A stretch of 64,000 nt of DNA from UBA4055 sp964648295 (GTDB lineage: Bacteria > UBA4055). Position numbers and translations under genes: made by a program. Shown here piece by piece: positions 43,236 through 52,026 of the stretch. Position 1 is the stretch's first letter. Each line of letters starts with the position of its first letter. The notes under the pieces were generated by a model, which saw only the letters and a program-made list of their open reading frames with translations, did no database searches and had not been told where the DNA came from. The stretch lies in contig CAZYNH010000001.1 of NCBI GenBank assembly GCA_964648295.1, positions 248,001 to 312,000 of the forward strand, given 5' to 3'.

Positions 43236-44939
43236 ATGTCCAACATCGGTTCCTACGAAGAAAGAGTGAATAACTTCAGCTGGAAGATAGCTGAGGAAGA
43301 GCTTGGTTATAAGGACGGTGACGTCATCAATATAGGATGGCACTGCACCGACAGGATCTGCAAAATGGGTAAAGCGCAGAAAACGGCACTCATCTGGGAA
43401 GGTCACTCAGGAGAAGAAAAGAAATACACATTCGACGACATCAGAAAAGCTACTAACACGATAGGCCATTACCTTAGAAGTATCGGAATAAAGAACGAGG
43501 ACAGGGTATGTCTGTTCATGGATAAAGTCCCGGAGCTTTACCTTGGATTCCTGGGAGTTCTTAAGATCGGCGCGATAGCTCAGCCGCTGTTTTCCGCTTT
43601 CGGCGACGAAAGCCTTTTTGTAAGGCTGGAGAACGCTCATACAAAAGCTATAATCACACAGAGAAAGCATGTCGGAAAAGTAAGAAAGCTTCTTGAGAGA
43701 ACTCCTTTCCTGGAGCATATAATAATTATCGACCACGACGGGATCAAACCGCTGAAGGAGAGGGAAAAGGCTTTCGATCTTGAAAAAGCGGAATGGATTG
43801 ACCAGTTCGAGATATTCCCGACTAAAGCGGAATCGCCGTCGGTTCTTCACTACACTTCAGGCACCACTGGTCTTCCCAAGGGCGTAAAACATGTTCATTA
43901 CTCAATAATATCACAGTATCTGACGGCAAAATGGGTTCTCGACATTCAGGAGAACGATGTTTACTGGTGTACAGCGGACCCGGGATGGGTTACCGGTACA
44001 TCCTACGGGATAATCGGAGCATGGTCCAACGGCGCGACCCAGTGCGTGCTCGATGCCGGATTCTCCGCGGACAACTGGTATAAATTCATAGAAAAAAACA
44101 AAGTTACAATGTGGTACTCCGCCCCGACGGCGATCAGATCGCTCATGAAGGCCGGCGAAGAGGTGGTAAAACAGTACAATCTGAGCTCACTGAGACATCT
44201 AGCCAGCGTCGGCGAGCCTCTTAACGCTGAGGCTGTCATCTGGTCGCAGAGGGTTTTCGGCAAGCCGTTCTATGATACATACTGGCAGACCGAGACCGGA
44301 TCGATGATGATCTGCAACTATCCCGGCATGAAGGTAAAACCCGGCTCGATGGGAAAACCGTTCCCCGGAGTTACGGGCGCGGTATTGGACGAGAAGACAT
44401 TCGAGCCGATAACTGAACCCAACAAACCAGGACTGATAGGATTTAAGCCCGGATGGCCTGCAATGATGAGGACATACTGGAATAACGAAGAGACTTATAA
44501 AAAGAAATTCGCGAACGGCTGGTACCTGCCCGGCGACAAATCAACCATCGACGCTGACGGATACTACTGGTTCGTGGGCAGGGACGACGATGTTATAAAT
44601 ACAGCCGGCCATCTTGTCAGTCCGTTCGAGGTCGAATCGGCCCTTCTTGAACACCCGGCAGTAGCTGAATCCGCAGTGGTTTCAAAACCTGACGAGGTGA
44701 ACATGGAGGTCGTAAAGGCGTTCGTAACATTAAAACCCGGGTTCGAAGCAGGAGAAGACCTCGAGCTTGAGATCATGAACTTCATCAGAAAGAAGCTTTC
44801 ACCTCTCGCCATGCCTCAGGAGATCGAATACCTTGAGAGACTGCCTAAAACGAGAAGCGGCAAGATAATGAGAAGGATGCTCAGGGCTCAGGAATGGGGT
44901 CAGGACATCGGCGACACATCCACGCTTGATGACGAATGA
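43236..44939 (+). CDS. AMP-forming acyl-CoA synthetase (acetate/medium-chain type)
   Basis: 567 aa. ANL superfamily. A3 motif YTSGTTGLPKGVKH, A5-type YDTYWQTETGSMM, A7/A8 region WYLPGDKSTID and FVGRDDDVINTAGHLVSPFE, and the A10 lysine in KTRSGKIMRRMLR are all intact. It resembles AcsA-type acetyl-CoA synthetases. It could also load the acyl carrier protein encoded 37 bases downstream or supply acyl-CoA to the KBL-type enzymes. Substrate chain length cannot be read with certainty. Confidence 0.88.
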   Translation: MSNIGSYEERVNNFSWKIAEEELGYKDGDVINIGWHCTDRICKMGKAQKTALIWEGHSGEEKKYTFDDIRKATNTIGHYLRSIGIKNEDRVCLFMDKVPELYLGFLGVLKIGAIAQPLFSAFGDESLFVRLENAHTKAIITQRKHVGKVRKLLERTPFLEHIIIIDHDGIKPLKEREKAFDLEKAEWIDQFEIFPTKAESPSVLHYTSGTTGLPKGVKHVHYSIISQYLTAKWVLDIQENDVYWCTADPGWVTGTSYGIIGAWSNGATQCVLDAGFSADNWYKFIEKNKVTMWYSAPTAIRSLMKAGEEVVKQYNLSSLRHLASVGEPLNAEAVIWSQRVFGKPFYDTYWQTETGSMMICNYPGMKVKPGSMGKPFPGVTGAVLDEKTFEPITEPNKPGLIGFKPGWPAMMRTYWNNEETYKKKFANGWYLPGDKSTIDADGYYWFVGRDDDVINTAGHLVSPFEVESALLEHPAVAESAVVSKPDEVNMEVVKAFVTLKPGFEAGEDLELEIMNFIRKKLSPLAMPQEIEYLERLPKTRSGKIMRRMLRAQEWGQDIGDTSTLDDE

Positions 44940-44976
44940 AAAAAAATCAATATAATAAAACAAAAGGAGAATCAAA

Positions 44977-45222
44977 ATGGAAGAAATGAAAGACATCGTG
45001 CTGAAGTATGTAATAAACGAATATCTTGAAGACGAAGATGAAGTTCTGACCTACGACACGCCTCTTATTTCAGGCGGGATCGTGGACTCTTTCTCTATGG
45101 TCTCACTGAAAAGATTCCTCGAAAATAAATACAAGATCTCCATACCCGACGATAAAGCCACTCCTGAAGCTTTCGACTCGGTCAACAAGATATGCACTCT
45201 TGTAAACGAATTTCTAAAATAG
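44977..45222 (+). CDS. Acyl carrier protein
   Basis: 81 aa, acidic. The phosphopantetheine serine is Ser38 in the variant motif GGIVDSFSMV, followed by LKRFLENKYKISIPDD. Not the FabH/FabD-linked ACP: fab genes are absent and the motif is IVDSFS rather than DSLD. SD AAGGAG precedes the ATG. It sits directly before two KBL/AONS-type enzymes, so it probably delivers an acyl group to one of them. Confidence 0.9.
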   Translation: MEEMKDIVLKYVINEYLEDEDEVLTYDTPLISGGIVDSFSMVSLKRFLENKYKISIPDDKATPEAFDSVNKICTLVNEFLK

Positions 45223-45232
45223 GAGATTTAAG

Positions 45233-46480
45233 ATGGCTTACAGCGATAAGGTCAGAGGCATTTACAACTCAACTCTGGACGAAATAAAGGAGAAAGGGAT
45301 ATTCAAGCAGGAAAGGTTCATTCACTCATCTCAGGCTGCGGATATCGAGGTCGAATTCCCGACGGGTTCACAGCTTAAAAAAGTTATAAACATGTGCGCC
45401 AACAACTACCTGGGCCTTTCCAGCCACCCGGATGTGATAAAAGCGGCACACGCAGGCCTTGACACAAGAGGATACGGAATGTCGTCGGTCCGTTTTATCT
45501 GCGGAACCCAGGACATTCATAAGGAACTGGAGAAAAAAGTAACGGAATTTCTGGGAACGGAAGACACTATACTCTTTCCGTCCTGTATGGACGCCAACGC
45601 CGGCGTTTTCGAAGCTATACTGACAAAAGACGACGTGATGATCTCCGACAGGCTCGTTCACGCTTCGATAATAGACGGGATAAGGCTTGCACCGGCTATG
45701 CACGATACTTTTAAGCATTCCGACATGGCTCATCTTGAGGAAAAACTTCAGCTTCACTCCGACAAGAGGCTTAAAGTTGTCATAACAGACGGCGTGTTCT
45801 CAATGGACGGCGATACGGCGAAACTTGACGAGATGGTGGCGTTATGCGAGAAATATGACGCGATGCTTTTCGTTGACGAATCGCATTCCTCGGGTTTTAT
45901 AGGTAAAACAGGAAGAGGCACTCATGAAAAATGCGGCGTGATGGGTAAAATAGATATAATCACGACAACTTTCGGAAAAGCACTCGGAGGAGCGTCCGGA
46001 GGATGCGTATCCGGAAGGAAAGAGCTTGTTGAGATGTGCCGCCAGAAAGCAAGACCCTATCTGTTTTCCAACACTATCGCGCCGGTCGTAGTTTCCGGGG
46101 TGAACACCGTGCTTGATATTCTGTCTAAGAGCACGGAAAGAAGAGATAAATTAGAGAAGAATACCGAATTCTGGAGAAAAGGTCTCACAGAAGCAGGTTT
46201 CGTTCTCAAGGAAGGCGATACTCCGATAGTTCCGGTAATGCTTTTCAACGCAAAACTTTCGCAGGATTTCTCTAAAGCCCTGTACGAGGAAGGTATTTAC
46301 GCCATCGGATTCTTCTTTCCGGTAGTACCTCAGGGACAGGCAAGGATAAGAACGCAGATCTCCGCAGGTCACGAAATCCACCACCTTGAAAAAGCGCTTG
46401 AAGCATTTATTAAAGTCGGAAAAAAATTCGACATACTTGGAAAGACCAAGCAGGAAATAATCGCGATGTACGGTCAATAA
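45233..46480 (+). CDS. KBL/AONS-family PLP-dependent acyltransferase, copy 1
   Basis: 415 aa. Alpha-oxoamine synthase family: decarboxylative or C-acyl condensation of an amino acid with an acyl thioester. Seen: INMCANNYLGLSSHPDVI, YGMSSVRFICGTQDIHKELE, VHASIIDG (Val in place of the usual Asn), ITDGVFSMDGD, FVDESHSSGF and Lys249 in TTTFGKALGGASGG, the Schiff-base residue. Close to glycine C-acetyltransferase (KBL), and also like serine palmitoyltransferase. It lies ten bases after the ACP, suggesting an acyl-ACP substrate. Tandem paralogue of the next gene. Confidence 0.85.
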   Translation: MAYSDKVRGIYNSTLDEIKEKGIFKQERFIHSSQAADIEVEFPTGSQLKKVINMCANNYLGLSSHPDVIKAAHAGLDTRGYGMSSVRFICGTQDIHKELEKKVTEFLGTEDTILFPSCMDANAGVFEAILTKDDVMISDRLVHASIIDGIRLAPAMHDTFKHSDMAHLEEKLQLHSDKRLKVVITDGVFSMDGDTAKLDEMVALCEKYDAMLFVDESHSSGFIGKTGRGTHEKCGVMGKIDIITTTFGKALGGASGGCVSGRKELVEMCRQKARPYLFSNTIAPVVVSGVNTVLDILSKSTERRDKLEKNTEFWRKGLTEAGFVLKEGDTPIVPVMLFNAKLSQDFSKALYEEGIYAIGFFFPVVPQGQARIRTQISAGHEIHHLEKALEAFIKVGKKFDILGKTKQEIIAMYGQ

Positions 46481-46490
46481 AATAAATTCC

Positions 46491-46519
46491 GAAAAGGGCG
46501 GAAAAAATCCGCTCTTTTC
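46491..46519 (+). terminator. Hairpin between the two KBL-type genes
   Basis: 12-bp stem GAAAAGGGCGGA / TCCGCTCTTTTC (one G-U) with A5 loop, 10 bases after the first copy's stop. No strong U run follows, so it may attenuate rather than stop transcription of the second copy and kinase. Confidence 0.5.
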
Positions 46520-46540
46520 CGGTAATGTGCGGGGAAATTA

Positions 46541-47800
46541 ATGTCATTCGACAAAGATATTAAGCAGTTCTATATACAGCAACTGGCCGCAATAAAAGAA
46601 CAGAATCTTTTCAAGCAGGAAAAACAGATCCTTTCCGGCCAGAATGCCTCGATAAAAGTAGAATATCCCAAAGGGGTATTGAGCGGCGATATCATTAACA
46701 TCTGCTCGAACAATTACCTGGGATTTTCTGATCATCCCGATGTTATAAGATCGGCCTCTGAAACCCTCGGCTCCAGAGGATACGGCATGTCGTCGGTACG
46801 CTTCATCTGCGGCACCCAGGACATTCATGTCGATCTTGAGAACAAGATGTCTCTGTTCCTGGGAATGGATGACACCATTCTGTTCTCATCGGCTTTCGAC
46901 GCGAACCTGGGAATATTCGAAGCTCTTCTGGATGATGAATGCGCTATATTTACAGATTCGCTGAATCACGCTTCAATAATTGACGGTACGAGGCTGTGTA
47001 AGGCTAAAAAAATAAGATACGCGAATAACGATATGGACGATCTTCAGCTTAAACTTGAAGAGGAAAGGGACCATAAGGTAAAGCTTATAGTTACAGACGG
47101 CGTATTCTCAATGGACGGGATCGTGGCTCAGGTGGACAGGATCTGCGAGCTTGCGAAAATGTATAAAGCCCTCGTTATGGTGGATGACTCTCATGCGACG
47201 GGGTTCATCGGGAAAACCGGAAGAGGCACGCACGAACTCCACAATGTAATGGGTGAAGTGGACATTATAAGCACCACTTTCGGCAAAGCGCTGGGAGGCG
47301 CTTCGGGAGGATGCATTTCCGGCCGGCAGGAGATAATCGACATCCTGAGGCAGAAATCAAGGCCGTATCTCTTTTCAAACTCGATCTCTCCGGTAGTGGT
47401 CGGAGGTGTGCTGAAAGTGATGGAGATGATAATGCATTCATCAGAAAGAAAGGATAAGCTGGACAGCAACACAATGTTCTGGAAAGAAGGTCTCAGGGAA
47501 GCCGGGTTTATCCTCACTGCGACAGAAAGTCCGATCGTGCCTGTTATGCTTTTCAACGCCAAGCTTGCTCAGGATTTCTCCAGAGACCTTTACGCTGAAG
47601 GAGTGTACGCCATAGGGTTCTTTTATCCTGTTGTGCCCAAAGGTAAGGCAAGGATAAGGACGCAGATATCGGCAGCCCATGAAAAACATCATCTGGAAAA
47701 AGCCCTGGAAGCTTTTATAAAAGTCGGGAAAAAGTACAGTATCCTGGGTAAGACCCGGGAAGAAATAATCGAAATGTACCCTATCTCAACAGTTCTGTAA
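46541..47800 (+). CDS. KBL/AONS-family PLP-dependent acyltransferase, copy 2
   Basis: 419 aa. Nearer to canonical glycine C-acetyltransferase than copy 1: KEQNLFKQEK, INICSNNYLGFSDHPDVI, SRGYGMSSVRFICGTQDIH, DSLNHASIIDGTRLCKAKK, YANNDMDDL, VDDSHATGFIGKTGRG and Lys249 in TTFGKALGGASGG. KBL cleaves 2-amino-3-ketobutyrate with CoA to glycine and acetyl-CoA. No threonine dehydrogenase adjoins. A hairpin separates it from copy 1, and 21 bases separate it from the second kinase gene. Confidence 0.88.
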   Translation: MSFDKDIKQFYIQQLAAIKEQNLFKQEKQILSGQNASIKVEYPKGVLSGDIINICSNNYLGFSDHPDVIRSASETLGSRGYGMSSVRFICGTQDIHVDLENKMSLFLGMDDTILFSSAFDANLGIFEALLDDECAIFTDSLNHASIIDGTRLCKAKKIRYANNDMDDLQLKLEEERDHKVKLIVTDGVFSMDGIVAQVDRICELAKMYKALVMVDDSHATGFIGKTGRGTHELHNVMGEVDIISTTFGKALGGASGGCISGRQEIIDILRQKSRPYLFSNSISPVVVGGVLKVMEMIMHSSERKDKLDSNTMFWKEGLREAGFILTATESPIVPVMLFNAKLAQDFSRDLYAEGVYAIGFFYPVVPKGKARIRTQISAAHEKHHLEKALEAFIKVGKKYSILGKTREEIIEMYPISTVL

Positions 47801-47821
47801 AAAATCAGGGAACAAAGCTGA

Positions 47822-50800
47822 ATGCAACCCGGAAGCAAAATAAATGACAGATATGAGATAATCCGTCTGCTTGGAGAAGGCGGAATGGGTAACGTCTACC
47901 TTGTTAAAGATTATGTAGAGAACCGCACGGTAGCCCTGAAGCTTATAAAAGACAAATTTTTTTCCAATAAGGCTATAGACAGGTTCAAGAACGAATTCAG
48001 GATAGTGAGCGCGCTAAAACACCCGAACATCATAAAAGTATATGATCTTGATGTATACAAAGAGACGGATACCTATTTCTTTACTATGGAGTTCGTAGAG
48101 GGTGAGAACCTGACAACCGCATTTCCCAACCTGTCGTATAAAGAAAAACTTGAGATACTTCTTCAGATAGCCAGGGGGCTGAATTATATCCATAACAGGC
48201 ATATAATACATTTCGACATCAAGACGGACAATATTTTTCTAATAAAAGAAAAGAATTCATATAAAGCTAAAATAATGGATTTCGGCCTCGCTAATCTTGT
48301 TGAGGATTTTTCCGGCAAGGTAAGAGGTACGCTTGTCTATATCGCCCCCGAAGTTCTTTTAAAGAAAGATATTGACTACAGGGTGGATCTTTATTCGCTG
48401 GGAATGGTGATATACTACATATTTTCATCAAAGCTCCCGTTCGACGAATGCAAGTCGGTAAAGGAAATAGTGCAGAAAAAGCTGGAAGAGTCTTTCAGGA
48501 CGGAGAAAGCGTTTTCTTCAATAACCGAAAACTTTGTAAAAAACCTAATAAAAGATCTCTGCGCTGCTAAAAAAGAGGACAGGATACATTCCGCGCAGCA
48601 GCTTATCCTTTATCTTGAAACGGCTCTGGAGATGAACATCAGAGAGGAAGAGGAAAGGATCGAGACGATCTTTAACAACGAGTATTACGACAGGAGTAAT
48701 ATCCTGAACGATCTTCAGGATGAATATTTGAATTTCTGTTTAAGAACAGAAAAGAGGACGGGTATGCTTGTTTCGGTAATATCGGAGAACGGTAACGGCA
48801 AGACCCAGCTTCTTGATTCTTTCAACATTAAAACACAGCTGAACAGAATACCCTCTCTATACCTGACTGTGGAAAAAGAAGAAAGCACAGTGAACATATT
48901 TTTCAGAAAACTTATATTCGGCCTTATCGGATTTCTCGAAAAGAACGATACGGGCAGAGAGATTTTTGAGAACGCAAGCTCGCTGATAAATTCTGAAGGT
49001 GCTTTTCTTCAGGACAGGGATATAATATTCAAGATAAGAACGGTCATGAAGGATATTTTTGACAATCTGTCCTCCAAGCAGTCTATTATGCTTATGGTGG
49101 ACGATATAACAAATCTTGAGGATCAGGGAAGAGATCTGATGAACTTCGTATTCAATCTTGCGGTAACATCCCCTCTTTTTGTTATACTGACTATCGACCT
49201 TGATCTTGTTGAGAGCGAGACCTGCAGGCTCAAATCGTATGAGGAGATATACTATCTGATACCGCCAAAAAGATACTATGTTGAGAACCTTAAGATCTCC
49301 GAGGTCAAAAAATATATTTCGTTCCTCTTAAGAACCACACCGGAAAGTATTGACGAGAAAATAATACCTTATGTTATGAAAGAAAGCAACGGGAATATGT
49401 TTCTGGTAAAAAGTTATCTTGAATTTCTGATCTCGCACAAATATTTTAATCTTAAAGAAGGCAGATACGAGTTCGAATTTCCCGAAAATATAAGTTATCA
49501 CTCAAAGATCGTGGATATATATCAGGCACGGTTCGCGAATCTTTCCCAAAACGAAAAATTTATTTTTCTTTTTATTGCCGGAAAATTTGATGAGGGAGCC
49601 AATTACGATAAGATCAGGCATATTTTCGATATCGACGACCTTAAGTCGATAATGTCCAAACTTCAGCGGATGAGCCTGATAGATTTTAAAATAAAAAGAG
49701 GGGACAAATATTATTTTATAAAAAATGAGAATTTTACTAAAGTAATCAGAAATGTTTCTAAAGAAGACAGGCAGCAATTTTACGACAGACTTGCCGCTTA
49801 TTACGGAGGTAAAAAGAAACGCAGCCTGATCACATACACCTACTGCCTGATTAAATCGTCGGCGGAAGGAAGGGTCAAGAAAAAACAGCTTAGAGAAACA
49901 ATTGAATACTGCAAAGAACATAATCTCAATATCGACAGGAAAAATTTTCTGATATTTTACTACAAAAGTTTCAATCTTACCACGAAGACCAGAATCTCGA
50001 TATTGAAAGACCTCTACCTGCTCCTGATCTCTATGGGGAGTTTTGATGAGGCTTTCATCTATTATAAAGAGCTTCTAAAAAAGATAACAATACCAAAAAA
50101 ATCGCCCGAATATGCCCAGATAATATCTGACAGCCTATGTTTCAGCCGGAATCAGATATCTCTTCATAAAAAGTCAGAATTCCTAAAAAAAGCCTCTTCC
50201 GTTCTTAAGGATATAGGAGACTTTGAGCAGTACCTTAAAGTTCTGTACAAAAGGCTTACTTTTCTGACCAGGACCGGGAGAATAAAGATATGCAAGGATC
50301 TTATTGATCACGAGCTTAAAAAAAATCAGGATATATTCGACGAAGACACAAAGCTCACAGTCTCGATGCTCGGCGATTACTTTTCCAATTCAGCACTTAT
50401 ACAGAAATCGGAGATATATCTCAAGCTTGTACATATTTACAAATATCTTGAAGCGGATTTTGTCTATCCGAACGAAACATTGGATCTGCTGCTTGTGATG
50501 ATCTTCGATATGATTGTTACCAGAAAAGCAAGGACAGCTTCCGAACTGTGCGATACTATGCTTCAGGAAGGTATGAATAGTCTGAATAAAGTTGAGGAAC
50601 TGACGCTTAATTATCTGTATGCGAACCTCCTCTTGAGAAGCGGGCAGCTGAAAAAAGCCTTTGAGATCCTGTCGAAAATCGAGCAGATCTCCGTGAAAAA
50701 AACTATAGGCAATAACCTGATTACGGTGATAACTGATAAGATCGAAGCTATGACGAACATGAGAAAGACTTCAACAAAGGTCGATCTGGAGTTCGAAAAA

Positions 50801-51586
50801 GCGATAACTCTGGGAAAGCGTTTCAGGGACTATATAGGGTTGTTCAGGATATACAACAAATACATTCTTTTCCTCATCGGGTCAGGAAGATGGCGTGACG
50901 CCGAAATTAATATCAGGTTCGCAATGAACCTGATCATGAAAGTGGAAAATAAGGATGAGATAAAGAGATTTGTGGTCTCTCTTGCGTATTATCATTACAT
51001 AATAAAGGATCCTGAAGGGTATTTCAACTACCAGTCAAACATACTCCGCATCTATCCGGATCTTGAAACATCATCGGGAATGAAGGTTCTTTTCAGTCAG
51101 ATAGAACTCCTTTATTCAATGTATTCAAAAGAGGTCTCAGAAAAGATAGTAAGAGAGATACCCCAGTCATCGTCAAGATTCATCAGAATGCTTCTCGTAA
51201 TGAAGTATTTTAATAATTCGGTTAACAATAATGACGGCACTCTTCAATCTGCCAGTCTCAAAGCGATCCTGCCGGACATCAAGAACACTTTTGCGGACAT
51301 TCCTTACATTTACGACTATTTTGAAATACTCGAATGTCTTATAAATGAAGATTATGTCAATTCGCTTAAGATCACAGTAAGGCTGGGTAAGGATAATTAC
51401 GGGAAGGGATATATTTTTGACAGCTACTTTCCGATACTTTCATCTTATTTTTATTTCAGAAACAGATCGGATCTGAGGAACGCCGAGTTTTTTGAAGAGA
51501 AGCTTAATATTCTCACAGCTAAGCTGGCAGGTAATCTGCCTTCAGAAAAAAGAGAGGGCTTTCAGAATAAATATTGGGCTATTTAG
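47822..51586 (+). CDS. Second giant Ser/Thr kinase-ATPase with helical-repeat region
   Basis: 1254 aa. Kinase domain (about 8-270): glycine loop LGEGGMGNVY, Lys40 in VALKLIK, HFDIKTDNIF (130-139), DFGLANL and IAPE; HRD again reads HFD. The P-loop-like SENGNGKT (321-328) lacks the first Gly, and IMLMVDDITNLED resembles Walker B. Long TPR-like helices fill 640-1250. Same layout as the protein at 7870-11664. It ends 17 bases before hsp20, which in turn precedes lon. No membrane helices. Confidence 0.86.
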   Translation: MQPGSKINDRYEIIRLLGEGGMGNVYLVKDYVENRTVALKLIKDKFFSNKAIDRFKNEFRIVSALKHPNIIKVYDLDVYKETDTYFFTMEFVEGENLTTAFPNLSYKEKLEILLQIARGLNYIHNRHIIHFDIKTDNIFLIKEKNSYKAKIMDFGLANLVEDFSGKVRGTLVYIAPEVLLKKDIDYRVDLYSLGMVIYYIFSSKLPFDECKSVKEIVQKKLEESFRTEKAFSSITENFVKNLIKDLCAAKKEDRIHSAQQLILYLETALEMNIREEEERIETIFNNEYYDRSNILNDLQDEYLNFCLRTEKRTGMLVSVISENGNGKTQLLDSFNIKTQLNRIPSLYLTVEKEESTVNIFFRKLIFGLIGFLEKNDTGREIFENASSLINSEGAFLQDRDIIFKIRTVMKDIFDNLSSKQSIMLMVDDITNLEDQGRDLMNFVFNLAVTSPLFVILTIDLDLVESETCRLKSYEEIYYLIPPKRYYVENLKISEVKKYISFLLRTTPESIDEKIIPYVMKESNGNMFLVKSYLEFLISHKYFNLKEGRYEFEFPENISYHSKIVDIYQARFANLSQNEKFIFLFIAGKFDEGANYDKIRHIFDIDDLKSIMSKLQRMSLIDFKIKRGDKYYFIKNENFTKVIRNVSKEDRQQFYDRLAAYYGGKKKRSLITYTYCLIKSSAEGRVKKKQLRETIEYCKEHNLNIDRKNFLIFYYKSFNLTTKTRISILKDLYLLLISMGSFDEAFIYYKELLKKITIPKKSPEYAQIISDSLCFSRNQISLHKKSEFLKKASSVLKDIGDFEQYLKVLYKRLTFLTRTGRIKICKDLIDHELKKNQDIFDEDTKLTVSMLGDYFSNSALIQKSEIYLKLVHIYKYLEADFVYPNETLDLLLVMIFDMIVTRKARTASELCDTMLQEGMNSLNKVEELTLNYLYANLLLRSGQLKKAFEILSKIEQISVKKTIGNNLITVITDKIEAMTNMRKTSTKVDLEFEKAITLGKRFRDYIGLFRIYNKYILFLIGSGRWRDAEINIRFAMNLIMKVENKDEIKRFVVSLAYYHYIIKDPEGYFNYQSNILRIYPDLETSSGMKVLFSQIELLYSMYSKEVSEKIVREIPQSSSRFIRMLLVMKYFNNSVNNNDGTLQSASLKAILPDIKNTFADIPYIYDYFEILECLINEDYVNSLKITVRLGKDNYGKGYIFDSYFPILSSYFYFRNRSDLRNAEFFEEKLNILTAKLAGNLPSEKREGFQNKYWAI

Positions 51587-51603
51587 TCTTCCGGAGGATA
51601 TGT

Positions 51604-52008
51604 ATGGATAAATTCAGAAAAAAGATGATCAAATACAATGTCGACAGTATCATCTATGAATCTGAGCAGTATCATTATTTCAACAGCCACAAGACATTTA
51701 TCTGCGACGAGTCATTAGGATGGCGCCCCAGAGTAGATGTCTACGAGATAAAAGATGAATTATTCATAGTGGCCGATCTTCCCTATATAGATCCGGATAC
51801 GATCGAGACAGAGATGAATAACGATCACATTATGATAAGAGGGGTGAGGGAGCAGGCCGGTTTTGACAAGAAAAGACACTATTATAAGATGGAGATAGAT
51901 TTCGGCCCCTTTGAAAGAGTAATTAATCTTCCGGTCAGGATTGACACTGATTCAATAAAACAGTGTTACAGGAACGGATTTTATATAATTTCGGCAAGAA
52001 AGCTATAA
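51604..52008 (+). CDS. Hsp20/alpha-crystallin small heat shock protein
   Basis: 134 aa from the ATG at 51604, which has the SD GGAGG six to seven bases upstream; an upstream in-frame TTG overlaps the kinase gene and is not favoured. Alpha-crystallin domain about 45-130: RVDVYEIKDELFIVADLPYI, NNDHIMIRGVRE, GPFERVINLPVRID and YRNGFYIISARK. Binds unfolding proteins. Lies between the second kinase and lon, consistent with a protein-quality unit. Confidence 0.9.
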   Translation: MDKFRKKMIKYNVDSIIYESEQYHYFNSHKTFICDESLGWRPRVDVYEIKDELFIVADLPYIDPDTIETEMNNDHIMIRGVREQAGFDKKRHYYKMEIDFGPFERVINLPVRIDTDSIKQCYRNGFYIISARKL

Positions 52009-52026
52009 TGAGTTAAAGGAGGATAT

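Noticed and set aside
45233..47800. The two AONS-type genes as biotin bioF copies
   Set aside because: Sequence is closer to KBL (FICGTQDIH, SIIDG) and no bioA, bioB or bioD gene is present.
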